Below are positions 28,749-39,224 of a stretch of DNA of 64,000 nt, in pieces. Where the stretch lies: NCBI RefSeq assembly GCF_018343775.1, contig NZ_CP074349.1, positions 3,152,001 through 3,216,000 on the forward strand. The letters are read 5' to 3'. The translations under genes and the position numbers were made by a program. This stretch comes from Pseudomonas cichorii (GTDB lineage Bacteria > Pseudomonadota > Gammaproteobacteria > Pseudomonadales > Pseudomonadaceae). The notes under the pieces were generated by a model. The model searched no databases, had not been told where the DNA came from, and was given only the letters and a program-made list of their open reading frames with translations. Within the stretch, counting starts at the first letter, position 1. Each line of letters begins with the position of its first letter.

Positions 28749-31700
28749 TCAGTTGACCTTGACCTGACCATAAGCGGGTTTCGTTTCCAGGGCCTGATTC
28801 TGCGGCGCATAGACCTGAGTGAAACGCACCGGCGGCAGCTTGAACTGGCCTTTTTGCGAGAAGCGCACCAGATGCCGTACCCGCAACTCGCCGCTCAGGG
28901 CGTCCACCGGAATGGCGTAAGCCATTTGCCCCGGCTCAAAGCGGGCCTTTTCCAGCGCCGTCGGTTCGGTACCGGCCTTGCCCTGCAACTTGATGCCCCA
29001 GGTGGTACGCTCCACATCCGCACCCGGTGGCAGCGGCACCTCGATCATGCCGTAGCGCAGCGGCTTGGCGGCCTTGCTGGTGATGATCACCTCGTCGAGG
29101 TAAAGGCTGTCACTGGACAAGGGTTTACCATCGACCGCTTCGAGGCTGAACTTGAACGCTTCGTCACCCGGTACAAGGCGCGACAGGCGACGGGTGATGG
29201 TCACTGCCATCGGATCGATTGCCGGTTGCCGGGTCTGATAACTCAGCAAGGCCCGCAGCGGACGCTCCTGGGTCCCGGACAACGACAATACGGCAGGCAC
29301 AGGAGTAGCCCCCTGCCAGATCCAGTACATTTCACCGCTGTCGCCATATCGTTTCTTCCAGCCTTCACCCGGCGCCAGAGCGATGGTGGGCGAAGCCTGC
29401 TCGATGCTTCGCTGCAACCAGCTCAGGGCCAGGGCACGCTCCAGAGTCGATTGCTGTGGCAGCAGACGTTGCAGCAAGGCGTGAGCGCGGCCCTGATCGA
29501 AGCCTTGAAGCGACAGGTTCAAGGCTTCGGCAAATGGCTGGGAACTGACCGCCAGACGTTGCTGCGCATCCGGCAGTTGGCGGCTGAAAGCATCAGGCAA
29601 CGTCACCTTCGACTGCCGGGCCAGGGAAGCGGTGAGCGCACGCGCCGCCGCCAGTCCCAGTGCAGAATCCGGGGCACTCATGACCATGCTGTCTTCGCCA
29701 CTGTCCAGCAGGTTCGCCTGAGGGCCCTCACCGGCTTTCGCCAGATCATCCATCAGGCCGCTGAGCAATGTGTTGACAGGCAATTGCATTTGTCTGGCGA
29801 ACGACAGGATCAGCGCACGCTGGAGCAAAGGCGTGTTTTTGGCCTGCTTCGCATACACCTCCAGCACCCGCTGCCAGTGCTCCGGCGGCAGGTGCAGCTC
29901 CAGAGCCTTGCTGGCGTGCCAGTCGGCGTAATAGGCGTAGGCGGTCAGGAATGCATCCGGCTCAACGTCATAACCCCACCATGTAAAGCTCGCCGAAGGA
30001 CCGGCCATTTGCACCAGTCGCAAGCGACTGTTCTGCATGATCAGGCGCAGGCGATCCCTGACTTGCGGGTTCGACGACAGGATCGGATAGGCCATGCTCA
30101 GCGGCAACAGACGGCTGGCCGTATGCTCGACGCCGCCATAGGGATAGCTCAGCAAATCGTCGAGGGCCGAACGGAACAGCGCTTGCGGGCTGTCATCCAG
30201 GCGCAGGCGGATACCGGTTGCATCGCCGGGCAAGGTCAGCGGATTGTCGCCACTGATTGCGTCCAGGCTCTGGTTTTGCGTCACCTGCCAACCTTCACCG
30301 GTTGCTGTCAGGTTCACGGCCAGTGCATCGGCGACTTTTCCTTCCTGAACGAGTTGCGCCGTCCACTCGCCACTGGCCAGTGCAAACCCTGGCAGCGCGA
30401 TGTAGTTGATGCCCTTGTTCAGGGTGACGGGCACACGCTGCTCGATACCGGCGTAATGCGTCACCAGCTCGGCCTTGATGGGTTTATCCGCCTGACTGAA
30501 AGCGAACACACCCAGATCAGGCTGGTCGCCTGCGCGGAACCGCGTCGGGCCGCTCCATTTCAGGTACAGCGGTTTTTCCGACCGTACAAACTGCTTTTTC
30601 TGCCCGACCTGACCGTTCTGGTCGATGGCACGGGCCGTGATGCGCCAGCGGGTCAGCGAGTCCGGCATTTTGAAGGTAAAGCGCGTCTTGCCGTTGGCAT
30701 CGGTCACCATTTCGGGTTCCCACGCTGCGGTGTCGACGTCCTCACGACGCGGCCGCTCCAGCACTTTCACGCCACGCTCGCTGCGGTTGGCCTTGCCCGG
30801 CGCCGTCGGGTTGCCCGGCAATGCCACGTCGTAACTGATGAACGACAGGCTCGCGCTGGTACGCACGTTATTGCGGCGCGGATGGTAAAAGAACTGGTCG
30901 ATGGTCGGTGCGATTTCCGGTTGCAGCGCGTAGACCATTTCGTCTACCACGCTGACCGTCAGGTGCGCCGGGACCGGCTTGCCAGCGAAGTGTGTGGTCA
31001 GGTCCACCGAAACGATATCCCCCGGCTGGTAATCTTCCTTGTCCGTGGCGATGGCGACGTCTATCTGCGGCGCAACCACCTTGATACCGGCGTTCTGGAA
31101 GCTGTACTGGCCACCCTTGGTGTACAGGACCGAGAAGGTCAGGTTCGGCGCAAAGTTATCCTTTACCGCAATTCGCGCACGGTATTGGGTTTCGTTGAGC
31201 TTCTCCATCGTCAGCCAGTCGCCGCCCTTGGACAGCAAGGCCGTGGCCTCGACCTTGTCACGTTCCAGGGACAGCAGCGCATCACTGACCGGCTCGGGGA
31301 AAGTGATCAGCGCCAGGGCCTCGTCGCCCACCTTGTAGTCGGGCTTGTCGAAGATGATTTCCACGGTGCCCGGCACGGCCTTGACACCGTCGCCAGTCAC
31401 AGAATGTCCGGTGGCCCCCAGCAAGCGGCCATGCTCGTCCAGCAGGGTCAGGTTGTAGGTGCCCGGACGGTCGAAACTCAGGCTGAAATCCTTTGCTGTA
31501 GCCGCAAGCTTGTCGCCGCCACTGGCCTGGTCTTCCAGACGAACCCATTTGTAGCTGCTCGGCGTCATCGCCTTGAGCGGCTCGTTGCCGCCTTCATTCT
31601 GATAGCTGAAAGCAACCTTCTCGCCCGCGGCACTGAATCGTTGGGGAGCAGTGAGACGGAAACTGGCTGCGCCACGATCGATCAGGATTTCCCTGGTGGT

Positions 31701-33323
31701 CTTGACCCGATACGCCGCGCCATCGCTGGCGAACACGGTCAGCATGTAGCGGCTGGGCTTGTCGGCAGCGGGCAGATCAAGAGGCGCATTGCCCTTGGCG
31801 TCGGTGGTCAGTTCGGTGCTGGTCAGTTCCACAGGGAATTGCCCGAGGTATTGCAGTTCGTTATCGACCGTGGACAACTGCTGGGCGCGCAGGCTCAGGG
31901 TCACCTTGGCATTGGCCACCGGCTTGCCGTCCGGGTACAGCAGCACCAGATTGCCTTTTACCGGCTCGCCGGTGCCGTAGTCCTGTTTGTCCAGATTCAG
32001 CGACACTTCAAAGTGCGGCTTGATGTATTCCGCCACCCGGAAGGCGCTGCTGTAGGCCTGGTCCCTGTAGCTGAAACGCAATTCATAACCGCCCGCAACG
32101 GCGTTGTCCGGCAACTGGAAACGCCCCTGGGCACCCGACACGGCGTCGAATTTCAATGGCAGCGATTGCAGTGCAGTACCTGTGGCGTCGAGCACTGTCA
32201 CGTCCACATCGGCAGCGGTCGGCGCGACGGAATCACGGGCGTTCTTGAACTCGCGACCGACGATTTTCAGCGACACCCAATCACCGGGCCGGTACATGGG
32301 CCGGTCGGTAAAGGCATAAAGCTTGGTGTCGTAGATTTCACTGTCGTAGTAGAAGTTTTCCGAAACGAAGACACCGCCCTCTTCGTCTTCACCAATCACG
32401 AACGAGCGTTCGGGGCTGACGTGTTTCAGTCTCAGCAAGCCATCGGTGCCGGTGGCACCGCTGCTCATCACGCCAAGGCCATCGGTCCACAGCACATTGA
32501 CCTTGGGTGCCGAGCCGCCGTCATGCTTGCGGGCGGCCCAGACCAGAAGCTCGTCACCGGAAATCTTGCTCACGGCCACGGTATTGGAAACGAAGACCAT
32601 GGTCGTGGCCCGGTACTTGCCGATCAGCGCCTCCACCAGATACAGGCCCGGCTTCAACTGGCCCAAGGGGATATAGACGTTACCCGGCACGACCGTGACG
32701 AACTTGCTGGACGAACCGCTCAGGTCCACGCCAGCCGGTGGCTGGATCGGCTTTGCTTCCCACAGCGGATAACGGAACTGGCTGACAACCGGCAAACCGG
32801 GGATCAGGGCAAATTGGGGTTGAGACTCGAAAGGTGTCGGCGCAGCGATGGCATTGCCCATCTTCAGTTCAGGCACTTCCTCGGTCACCTGCTTGCGGGA
32901 CTCGTAGGAAAACGCTCTCTGCATCACACGACGGGAAGTGCGATACCAGTTGTCCCACAGGTAAGCCAGGGTGTTGGACAAGCCTTCGCCCTTGAACTGG
33001 CCTTCACTGACCACGCGGTGCAGGTTCTTCTGCCGCTTGAGGAAATCCAGCGGCTTGTCGATGCGGTACACGCGAATGTCTGCGCCGCCGTAAGGCTCCA
33101 TGCGAAACCGGCGATAGTCACGCCCCGGCGCTTCCAGGCGAACCAGCGCCTGTTCATTGCTGGAAAAACTGCTGTCCGCCAGCAGGAAAAAGCTTTCACC
33201 GGGCACCGGGCTATAACCGCTGGGGGCGACGCTGTCCTCGGCGTGGGCATTGGCCACGGGGACCAGCAGCGCCAGAAGCAATGAAATCAGAGAGCAGATA
33301 CGCAACATGCGGGCACCGGTCAT
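28749..33323 (-). CDS. magD: Bacterial alpha-2-macroglobulin, thioester-less class (YfaS/MagD)
   Basis: 1,524 residues from ATG 33323, overlapping the DUF1175 stop (ATGA); E. coli YfaS is similar in length. A signal peptide ends near NAHA-ED. Several MG-type beta-sandwich domains follow (e.g. [65 protein letters not shown]), then the alpha-2-macroglobulin domain ([15 protein letters not shown]) and the helical TED domain. Where thioester-forming relatives have CLEQ, this one has GVEH ([11 protein letters not shown]), so no internal thioester can form. That is typical of the YfaS/MagD class. Role: periplasmic protease trap and envelope protection, per P. aeruginosa MagD. Confidence 0.95.
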   Translation of the reverse strand: MTGARMLRICSLISLLLALLVPVANAHAEDSVAPSGYSPVPGESFFLLADSSFSSNEQALVRLEAPGRDYRRFRMEPYGGADIRVYRIDKPLDFLKRQKNLHRVVSEGQFKGEGLSNTLAYLWDNWYRTSRRVMQRAFSYESRKQVTEEVPELKMGNAIAAPTPFESQPQFALIPGLPVVSQFRYPLWEAKPIQPPAGVDLSGSSSKFVTVVPGNVYIPLGQLKPGLYLVEALIGKYRATTMVFVSNTVAVSKISGDELLVWAARKHDGGSAPKVNVLWTDGLGVMSSGATGTDGLLRLKHVSPERSFVIGEDEEGGVFVSENFYYDSEIYDTKLYAFTDRPMYRPGDWVSLKIVGREFKNARDSVAPTAADVDVTVLDATGTALQSLPLKFDAVSGAQGRFQLPDNAVAGGYELRFSYRDQAYSSAFRVAEYIKPHFEVSLNLDKQDYGTGEPVKGNLVLLYPDGKPVANAKVTLSLRAQQLSTVDNELQYLGQFPVELTSTELTTDAKGNAPLDLPAADKPSRYMLTVFASDGAAYRVKTTREILIDRGAASFRLTAPQRFSAAGEKVAFSYQNEGGNEPLKAMTPSSYKWVRLEDQASGGDKLAATAKDFSLSFDRPGTYNLTLLDEHGRLLGATGHSVTGDGVKAVPGTVEIIFDKPDYKVGDEALALITFPEPVSDALLSLERDKVEATALLSKGGDWLTMEKLNETQYRARIAVKDNFAPNLTFSVLYTKGGQYSFQNAGIKVVAPQIDVAIATDKEDYQPGDIVSVDLTTHFAGKPVPAHLTVSVVDEMVYALQPEIAPTIDQFFYHPRRNNVRTSASLSFISYDVALPGNPTAPGKANRSERGVKVLERPRREDVDTAAWEPEMVTDANGKTRFTFKMPDSLTRWRITARAIDQNGQVGQKKQFVRSEKPLYLKWSGPTRFRAGDQPDLGVFAFSQADKPIKAELVTHYAGIEQRVPVTLNKGINYIALPGFALASGEWTAQLVQEGKVADALAVNLTATGEGWQVTQNQSLDAISGDNPLTLPGDATGIRLRLDDSPQALFRSALDDLLSYPYGGVEHTASRLLPLSMAYPILSSNPQVRDRLRLIMQNSRLRLVQMAGPSASFTWWGYDVEPDAFLTAYAYYADWHASKALELHLPPEHWQRVLEVYAKQAKNTPLLQRALILSFARQMQLPVNTLLSGLMDDLAKAGEGPQANLLDSGEDSMVMSAPDSALGLAAARALTASLARQSKVTLPDAFSRQLPDAQQRLAVSSQPFAEALNLSLQGFDQGRAHALLQRLLPQQSTLERALALSWLQRSIEQASPTIALAPGEGWKKRYGDSGEMYWIWQGATPVPAVLSLSGTQERPLRALLSYQTRQPAIDPMAVTITRRLSRLVPGDEAFKFSLEAVDGKPLSSDSLYLDEVIITSKAAKPLRYGMIEVPLPPGADVERTTWGIKLQGKAGTEPTALEKARFEPGQMAYAIPVDALSGELRVRHLVRFSQKGQFKLPPVRFTQVYAPQNQALETKPAYGQVKVN

Positions 33324-33958
33324 TGGGAGAGAAAGTTGAGTCGATAGACGCCGATGAAATTGGGGTTGGCAGCGTCGGGTATCCATCGGGTGTCCTTCCA
33401 TGTCATGAGTTGCTGCAGGCTCGCGGAGCGCATGCCGTTGTCAGTGGGGGTTGTGGTGCCGGTGTGGTAGGCGATGTAGCGGCCCATCCAGATCATCAGG
33501 TGCTGGTCATCGCCCTGATCGAAAAACATCAGGTCGCCGGGGCGGGCCTGGGTCACGTCGCGCCCTACCAGATGGCTGTTGAACTGGATCAGTTTGATTG
33601 CATTCACATACGGGCCGACCTTGCCGCCACCTTGCTGCCATTGCTGGGCGAGCCCTCGCTGTGCCTCAGTCAGTTGCAGTTCAGGCGGCAGGTAACGGTT
33701 CGACAGGCCATTGCTGCGCAGCCATTTCTCGTCATGAACCTTCAGCGCCTCGTTACTGGCGAAGCGCACCAGACCGGCGCAATCCTGCTGATACCAGCGC
33801 GGGCTGGGGCCCTGGGCCAATTGTTCCTGAGCGATACGCACGAACCAGGCACGAAACACCTGGGATTGCTGCGCATCGAGCGGCGGCACGTCACTGGCAA
33901 ATGCCCGGCTGCCCAGCAGCATCGTCAACAGGACAAGTCCTCGAACCAGCCTGATCAC
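33320..33958 (-). CDS. magC: DUF1175 periplasmic protein, NlpC/P60-like (YfaT/MagC)
   Basis: 212 residues if started at GTG 33958, which overlaps the DUF2138 stop as GTGA; an ATG at 33985 in the same frame is possible but lies inside the upstream gene. A signal peptide ([20 protein letters not shown]) precedes a cysteine-peptidase-like core: DCAGLVRF (candidate Cys nucleophile), [20 protein letters not shown] (His) and a following YIAYHTG strand. This arrangement resembles NlpC/P60 amidases, which cut peptidoglycan stem peptides. It sits between the DUF2138 and alpha-2-macroglobulin genes as in E. coli yfaT. Activity is inferred, not shown. Confidence 0.85.
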   Translation of the reverse strand: MIRLVRGLVLLTMLLGSRAFASDVPPLDAQQSQVFRAWFVRIAQEQLAQGPSPRWYQQDCAGLVRFASNEALKVHDEKWLRSNGLSNRYLPPELQLTEAQRGLAQQWQQGGGKVGPYVNAIKLIQFNSHLVGRDVTQARPGDLMFFDQGDDQHLMIWMGRYIAYHTGTTTPTDNGMRSASLQQLMTWKDTRWIPDAANPNFIGVYRLNFLSQ

Positions 33959-35730
33959 AGGGCTTTCCACTCCAGCGGCAACCATTGCCAGTGGCCGTCG
34001 GGCTCGGTGCCTTCCGGCAGCGTGAGTGCGTACTTGCCGTAACCGCCGAGCTTGCGCAGCTTGGGAATCAGATGGGTCTGTGCGGCGTTATAAAACACCG
34101 GTTCCATGTCCTTCGGCAGGCTGCCGAGGGTTTCCTGCTGCATCAGTTGCGCCATGGAGCCGGGGTTGAAGTAAACCGGCACCAAGGAGTCCTTGGGCAA
34201 CACATCGGCCAGCGGCGGGAAACGCTTGTCGAGGGTGCCGAGGGCTTTGTCCACGAGCTTGTCGTCGAGGGAAAACAGCAGCGTCGAGCCATGACGTGCC
34301 AGGCTGACTTTCATGAAGGCCTTGCCGGTGATGGCGTCCGGGTTCTCGGCATTGCGAGCCAGATACGGGCCGAAGTTGGTGCTGACCTGACGTTGCCATT
34401 GGCGGGTTTCACCTTCCTGCTTCTCGACCACCGGGAATACTTTTTCGGCGACGTTGGCCTCATAGGCTCCGACCATGGAACCGAACAGGTTGCCCAGGTC
34501 TGCATCCAGACTTGGGGCTTCCTTATGCTTGAGGCTGGCAACCAGAAGTGGCGTGTACAGACGCGAGTCGGCGTACCAGCACAGGCCTGCCGAATCGGAG
34601 ATGTGCTCGGTCAAAGCCTGGGCCACGGCATCCTGCGCGCCCAGTTTGACCAGCAGCGGCTTCTGCTGGGTGGCCGCCAGCGGCAAGGCCACGCAGGCGC
34701 TGGCACCGATGGGCATGGCTTGCCAGATGGGTTTGAAATTCAGATCGGGCTGGTTCTCCAGTTCGTCCATGGCCAGGAAACTGTGCCAGCCCTTGTCGTC
34801 CATCTCGAAACGCAGGCCGGCGAAGTTCGGGATAAAGCGCTGATAACCCATGGCCAGGACACTGGAGTTGACCGACAGGCGTTGTTTGACCTCAGGTTTG
34901 CGCGGCTCCAGGCCAAAGGCTTCGGTGAACAGTTTGTCGCCGTTGAGCAAAGCGGCCATGGCTTCGGTGGAAACGCTGCCGGGTGCAAGCGAGGAACCGC
35001 TTTCCTGCTCCTCGGACGGGCTCATGCCGGAAGAGGTCGCTTCATGGGTAGCGGTGTCCGGCCCTGCAAGCCTGGCCGGGTTGGACAGCACCACCAGTTT
35101 GTCGCCGCGGGAAGCGAATACCAGCGACTTGCTGGCGTTGTAGCTGAGCTGATAGAGCGGCACCTCGTCAGCCCCCACTTTCAGCACACCGATCTTGTTC
35201 AACTGAGTGTCGTACAGCACCTTGAGCAGCGGCTCCAGGGTCTTGGCCAGACCTCCGCGGTCCATGACCATCAGAAAATCCTTGAGCCGGCCATCCTTGC
35301 CACGCCACAGGGCGATATCTGCCGGCTGATCGAGAAGTTGCTCGATCAGGGTGTCCTGCAGCTTGAGGTCGTATTCGTAGATGATTCTGCGCAGGCTGCC
35401 GATCAGGCCGAGGCGATCGGCATGGGTTTCGTAATAGAAGACGAAATCTTCGGTCAGGGTTTCCTTGAGGAACGGCACTGCCAGCAGGTCTCTGGGCAAC
35501 TGGCTCAGGGACCGGGTTTCCAGCAGGCCGTCCGGGCGGCTCATGCCCAGTTTGTCACTGGCAATTGCAGCCACCGGCACCTTGGGTGTGTGCATGAACC
35601 AACCCATGGCGCCGGCCACTCCCGCCACCAGACACAACCCCGCCAGCAGCAATGGCCCGCGACGGGATGATTTGACAACAGGCGTTTCGGCAGGTTGGGG
35701 AACCGCTGTTGAAGTCGAGTTATCGCTCAT
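33955..35730 (-). CDS. magB: DUF2138 membrane-anchored periplasmic protein (YfaA/MagB)
   Basis: 591 residues from ATG 35730; another ATG at 35754 is in frame and neither has a strong ribosome site. A cytoplasmic N-terminal tail rich in S, T and P leads to one membrane helix ([22 protein letters not shown]), then a periplasmic domain of about 530 residues with repeated DxALxxLD-type motifs ([20 protein letters not shown]) and a terminal [15 protein letters not shown]. The family and position match E. coli YfaA. As a bitopic anchor it could tether the alpha-2-macroglobulin complex to the inner membrane. Confidence 0.88.
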   Translation of the reverse strand: MSDNSTSTAVPQPAETPVVKSSRRGPLLLAGLCLVAGVAGAMGWFMHTPKVPVAAIASDKLGMSRPDGLLETRSLSQLPRDLLAVPFLKETLTEDFVFYYETHADRLGLIGSLRRIIYEYDLKLQDTLIEQLLDQPADIALWRGKDGRLKDFLMVMDRGGLAKTLEPLLKVLYDTQLNKIGVLKVGADEVPLYQLSYNASKSLVFASRGDKLVVLSNPARLAGPDTATHEATSSGMSPSEEQESGSSLAPGSVSTEAMAALLNGDKLFTEAFGLEPRKPEVKQRLSVNSSVLAMGYQRFIPNFAGLRFEMDDKGWHSFLAMDELENQPDLNFKPIWQAMPIGASACVALPLAATQQKPLLVKLGAQDAVAQALTEHISDSAGLCWYADSRLYTPLLVASLKHKEAPSLDADLGNLFGSMVGAYEANVAEKVFPVVEKQEGETRQWQRQVSTNFGPYLARNAENPDAITGKAFMKVSLARHGSTLLFSLDDKLVDKALGTLDKRFPPLADVLPKDSLVPVYFNPGSMAQLMQQETLGSLPKDMEPVFYNAAQTHLIPKLRKLGGYGKYALTLPEGTEPDGHWQWLPLEWKAL

Positions 35731-35766
35731 GTTCACAAAACCCAATTCATCCATGGGACGGGATGA

Positions 35767-36561
35767 TCAATAGTTGAAAGTCTTGACCAGCAGCAGGTCA
35801 CCAATGGCACGCAAAGGCACGATGAAGGTTTCGCGCTTTTCATCGACGGTATTTTCGTTGAGCACCAGGCTTATCTGTGAAGTGATGACTTCCTGTTTGT
35901 TACTGGCTTCATCAAAGTTGTAACCCCCGTTGCCGAAGTTGCCCCAGTAGTTCACGTAAATCAGGTAAGTGCCCTGCATGGGGGCGGTCATGGTGAACAT
36001 TTCCGGGCCTGGCCCGTCGACGCCGTCAGGGTCCAGGCCGCCACCGTTGGTCAAAGCCGTGTGCCCGAAAAACGCATGCTGCCCGTCGGGGGTCACGATG
36101 TGCAGGTCGAGTTCGGCCTCCGGGTCGTCCCAGCCCAGCACAACGCGAATCCGCGCCGGGGTTCGCTGGCTGTTGGCTTCATAGAACTGAACACGCTTGA
36201 GAGACTTGCCTTCCGCACTGCGCACCTCAACGCTGTTGGAGCCTGCGCCAAATGCATAAGGCCGGGCGAAACGCCCTTCTTCGTCGGTGTAAAGATTCAA
36301 TGGGTTGCCATTGACAGAGAGCACATGGGGACCGCGCTGTTTACCGATGGCCTTGAGCTGGCCTTCGATCATGGTGCGATTGCGCTCCACGCCCCGGTCG
36401 ATGGGGGGCGTGGGATAAGCGACACTAGGGTTTTCACTGCGGTCCAGAAGGCCGTGGTAGCGCCAGCCGCCCACAGGCTCCGAAAGCGTGGCCGATGGCT
36501 CGGCCCATGCGGTGGATGCCCAGGCAAACGTGGCCATGAGCGTTATCAAACGACCTTTCAA
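35767..36561 (-). CDS. magA: DUF2135 exported protein (YfaP/MagA)
   Basis: 264 residues from a TTG start at 36561, chosen because GGAGAG lies 6 bases upstream and it gives a proper signal peptide (KGRLITLMATFAWASTAWA); the longer frame to 36666 runs into the preceding gene. The C-terminal half is the DUF2135 beta-sandwich: RIRVVLGWDDPEAELDLHIV, a Gly/Asp-rich loop GGGLDPDGVDGPGPE that may bind calcium, and YLIYVNYWGNFG. The N-terminal half carries a carboxypeptidase-regulatory-like strand pair (VLSVNGNPLNLYTDEEGRF). First of the six mag genes. Confidence 0.87.
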   Translation of the reverse strand: MKGRLITLMATFAWASTAWAEPSATLSEPVGGWRYHGLLDRSENPSVAYPTPPIDRGVERNRTMIEGQLKAIGKQRGPHVLSVNGNPLNLYTDEEGRFARPYAFGAGSNSVEVRSAEGKSLKRVQFYEANSQRTPARIRVVLGWDDPEAELDLHIVTPDGQHAFFGHTALTNGGGLDPDGVDGPGPEMFTMTAPMQGTYLIYVNYWGNFGNGGYNFDEASNKQEVITSQISLVLNENTVDEKRETFIVPLRAIGDLLLVKTFNY

Positions 36562-36616
36562 GGTAAGCTCTCCAGGAAAATCATGACGTCTGAAAGGCAG
36601 ACGAAAATCCGGGCAT

Positions 36617-37159
36617 TCAATTGACCACGGCACCCGACGGCGCAGGCTCGTCAGGTATGGGCTCATCAGGAACAGGGCCTATGGGGAATGTGCCCATGTC
36701 GGCGATGTCACTCGCCTCTGACGGGCAACCACGGCCATCCGTGGTCGTAACGACGATCTCGCCATCGAGATACCAGTACGCCATGTTGTTGTCGTCTTCT
36801 TCGTAATAACAGAGCGCCATGCGGCTGCCATCCAGCGCCGCAAGAATAGCCCAGTTCACGGAACCACCACTGCGCCGATCCCAGCCTGAAGCGAGCAAGC
36901 GATCATCGACCTTGAGAATCGGGCTGATCATGTCTTCACCCAGCACCGCATCACTGACCATGGCCGAAGGTGCCGCCTTGATCACGGCTGCGCGAACGTC
37001 AGGGTCCTCGATGAAGGCGGTGCCATTCACCTTTTCCCATGGATACTTGCCGATATAAGCCTTCAGGGGGGTGTGCGCCTGTTCCTTCCCGGCAAGGGCA
37101 ATGCCTGCGGCCCCTGAAAACAACACGCCCAGAACGGTCCCTGTAAGCAAGCGTTTCAT
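36617..37159 (-). CDS. Exported protein of unknown function upstream of mag genes
   Basis: 180 residues from ATG 37159 with AGGAAG close upstream. A signal peptide (MKRLLTGTVLGVLFSGAAGIALA) is followed by a compact domain with Y/W/D-rich strands (KAYIGKYPWEKVNG, ALCYYEEDDNNMAYWYLDGEIVV) and one cysteine pair, then a low-complexity Pro/Asp/Glu tail with the repeat GPVPDEPIPDEPAPSG. It lies 55 bases before the DUF2135 start in the same direction, so it is probably the first gene of the mag transcript here. I do not recognise the family; the YF-type beta-rich domain could be an inhibitor or lectin-like fold. Confidence 0.78.
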   Translation of the reverse strand: MKRLLTGTVLGVLFSGAAGIALAGKEQAHTPLKAYIGKYPWEKVNGTAFIEDPDVRAAVIKAAPSAMVSDAVLGEDMISPILKVDDRLLASGWDRRSGGSVNWAILAALDGSRMALCYYEEDDNNMAYWYLDGEIVVTTTDGRGCPSEASDIADMGTFPIGPVPDEPIPDEPAPSGAVVN

Positions 37160-37533
37160 ACCACTTCCTGATCAATACTACGGTTCGGGAAAATTATCTT
37201 CAGCCTTCGCACAAGGGCCAATTCTGCCGGGAATCTACCCTCACAGATAATCCCGGCCAATAGTACGGATGTGCTATCCCCGTATTCAAAATCGCCCATT
37301 CCCTATCAATAGCTTGAACAGGCCCTGAGAGCTTTATTAATGGCGCAAGGCAGCACGCTGCCGAAAACAGGCGAGGCCCGCCCTCTAAAAATGTTAATTA
37401 AGAATAATAAAAATCGTATAAATCACAAAAATGTATATTAGCTTAAAACCAAAAAGACTTTTACAGCCTCTTCTCAGACGAATAAGGTCTTAAAACCAGC
37501 CTGAAGCGCTGTTCGACTTGAAGAGGATTTCTC
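37160..37533. other. Divergent intergenic region, AT-rich toward the ABC operon
   Basis: 374 bases between the exported-protein gene and the leader ORF of the ABC operon. 37390-37480 is strongly AT-rich (runs such as TTAATTAAGAATAATAAAAAT). It contains a LexA2-like palindrome (37260-37277). Both promoters should lie here; no clear -35/-10 pair was identified by eye. Confidence 0.5.
37260..37277. promoter_or_regulatory. LexA2-box-like palindrome
   Basis: ATAGTAC-GGAT-GTGCTAT, matching AGTAC-N4-GTGCT exactly and near-identical to the element at 22330-22347 (ATAGTAC-AGGT-GTACTAT). It is 101 bases from the start of the exported-protein/mag transcript and 257 bases from the ABC leader ORF, so control of the mag side is more likely. 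Confidence 0.5.
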
Positions 37534-37596
37534 ATGCAGCCCAACCAACCTTCGGCACTGCCAGGCAACCCCGCGGACCAGGGGACACAGCAATGA
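37534..37596 (+). CDS. 20-codon leader peptide overlapping the ABC lipoprotein start
   Basis: ATG 37534 has GAGGA 6 bases upstream, a better ribosome site than many annotated genes here. The ORF runs 20 codons and its TGA overlaps the ATG of the substrate-binding protein as ATGA. The peptide is Pro/Gln/Asn-rich (MQPNQPSALPG start; PADQGTQQ end) with no hydrophobic stretch, so it is not itself a signal peptide. The layout suggests translational coupling: ribosomes terminating on the leader would restart at the lipoprotein gene. Gln/Pro content could make translation speed sensitive to tRNA supply, but no attenuator hairpin was found. Confidence 0.6.
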   Translation: MQPNQPSALPGNPADQGTQQ

Positions 37597-39224
37597 TCAA
37601 AAGCCCTCTTCTACCGCGCCTGTTGTTCGCCGCTGTGACTGCCGCCACTCTTCTGGGTTGCTCCCCTGCCGGTCAGGACAGCCAGGCAGGCAAGACTCTC
37701 AAAGTCGCTTTTTTCAGGGATAACACCATATTGGTCAGCGTAGATCCCTTCCAGGTCTACTGGCTGGAGCATCGGGTAGTGCTGCGCAATATCGTCGAAT
37801 CATTGACCGATCAAGACCCACAGACCGGCAAGATCATTCCCTGGCTGGCAGAGCGCTGGGAAGTGAGTGACAACGCGCTGGAATACACCTTCCACCTGCG
37901 CAAGGACGTGACCTTCAGCAACGGTACACGCTTCGATGCTCATGCGGTGAAAGCTGCTTATGACTCAAACAAATCTTTCGCCGCCCAGTTGCCGAGCACC
38001 TTTGGCGCGACTTATCTGGCGGGCTACGATCACGCCGAGGTCTTGGACGACTTTACCGTCAAGCTGGTGCTGGCCAAGCCCAATGCCGGCTTCCTGCAAG
38101 CCACGTCCACTACCAACCTCTCAATTCTAGCTCCGGAATCCTACAAGCTCAGCGCCAAGGAGCGCTCGCTGGGCGCGATCATTGGCACCGGGCCTTTTGT
38201 ACTGGAGCGCTACACACCGGAAAGCGGTCTGCTCCTGACCAAACGCAAAGGCTACGCCTGGCCATCAGCCAATGCCCAGAACAAGGGCGAGGCGCATCTG
38301 GATAAGGTCGAAGTCAGTTACGTGCCGGAAGAAAGCGTGCGCAACGGTCAGTTCGTACAGGGCCAGGTCGATATTCTCTGGCCGCGCAACCCGTTCTCCG
38401 AAGTGGACCTGAACCTGTTCAAGTCCAAGGGTGCCACCATCCAGAGCCGTTCCTTGCCTGGCCCGGCCTTGAATATCTACCCCAACACCCGTGGCTCGCG
38501 CATTCTGGCCGATCGCGATGTGCGTCTGGCGCTACAGAAAGGCATCGACCGCAAGACATACGCCGCCACGGTTTATAACCCTGAGTTCCCGGTGGTTTCG
38601 GGCATCTATGACATCACTACGCCCTATTACAAGAATCAGAGCGACAAGCTTGCCTATGATCCCCAGGGAGCCGAACGCCTGCTCGACGGTGCGGGCTGGC
38701 AGAAAAATGCCGATGGTTATCGCTACAAGGACGGTAAACGGCTGAAGCTTTCCTACAACCTGTCACCTTCCGAAAGCGCTGGCGATGTGCTGATCCAGGA
38801 TCAACTGCGCAAGATCGGTATCGAACTCAAGCTCAGCGTCGTGACGACGGCTGAATGGGCGGCGACCAACGCTGCAGGCAACTACGACCTGACTTTCGCC
38901 TATATGACCCGCGCCGACCCGATCGTTCTGCAGAGCATCCTTGATCCGCGCAGTGCCAACAGTTCGACCCTGGCGACCAGCCTTTACGAGCCGCAAACGC
39001 TGCCAAGAGCACTGGAGCTGTTCGATGCCGGGCTGACCGCTACCCGCAGCGAGCAACGGGCGCAAGCCTATGGCGACTTGCAGGACCTGCTGATCGACGA
39101 AGGCTCGGCGTTCCCCGTCTATGAGCGGGTCTGGCAAGCCGCGACGGCCAAGAAGGTGCGCAATTTCCACTGGACCGCCGAAGGTTTCGCACTGTTCAAC
39201 GACATCGAGATCGCAGCACCATGA
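37593..39224 (+). CDS. ABC transporter substrate-binding lipoprotein, family 5 (OppA/DppA type)
   Basis: 543 residues from ATG 37593. Lipobox LLGC (MIKSPLLPRLLFAAVTAATLLGCSPAG) makes it a lipoprotein, unlike the soluble DppA of E. coli. The family 5 solute-binding fold is clear: LRNIVESLTDQDPQTGKIIPWLAERWEVSDN, YTFHLRKDVTFSNGTRFDAHAVKAAYD, the FVLERYTPESGLLL strand, and LALQKGIDRKTYAATVY. It is the first true gene of a four-gene transporter operon, each gene joined to the next by ATGA overlaps or a 4-base gap. Likely ligands are peptides, glutathione-like compounds or opine-like metabolites; the sequence does not decide. Confidence 0.93.
   Translation: MIKSPLLPRLLFAAVTAATLLGCSPAGQDSQAGKTLKVAFFRDNTILVSVDPFQVYWLEHRVVLRNIVESLTDQDPQTGKIIPWLAERWEVSDNALEYTFHLRKDVTFSNGTRFDAHAVKAAYDSNKSFAAQLPSTFGATYLAGYDHAEVLDDFTVKLVLAKPNAGFLQATSTTNLSILAPESYKLSAKERSLGAIIGTGPFVLERYTPESGLLLTKRKGYAWPSANAQNKGEAHLDKVEVSYVPEESVRNGQFVQGQVDILWPRNPFSEVDLNLFKSKGATIQSRSLPGPALNIYPNTRGSRILADRDVRLALQKGIDRKTYAATVYNPEFPVVSGIYDITTPYYKNQSDKLAYDPQGAERLLDGAGWQKNADGYRYKDGKRLKLSYNLSPSESAGDVLIQDQLRKIGIELKLSVVTTAEWAATNAAGNYDLTFAYMTRADPIVLQSILDPRSANSSTLATSLYEPQTLPRALELFDAGLTATRSEQRAQAYGDLQDLLIDEGSAFPVYERVWQAATAKKVRNFHWTAEGFALFNDIEIAAP

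Noticed and set aside
28662..33284. 1,540-codon open frame on the plus strand, antisense to the alpha-2-macroglobulin gene
   Set aside because: It is a stop-free shadow caused by GC-rich codon bias; the translation is His/Gln/Arg-rich without domains and the minus-strand gene has clear motifs and signal peptide.
33985..35670. 561-codon plus-strand frame over the DUF2138 gene
   Set aside because: Antisense shadow; no ribosome site, no domain, composition typical of reverse-frame translation.
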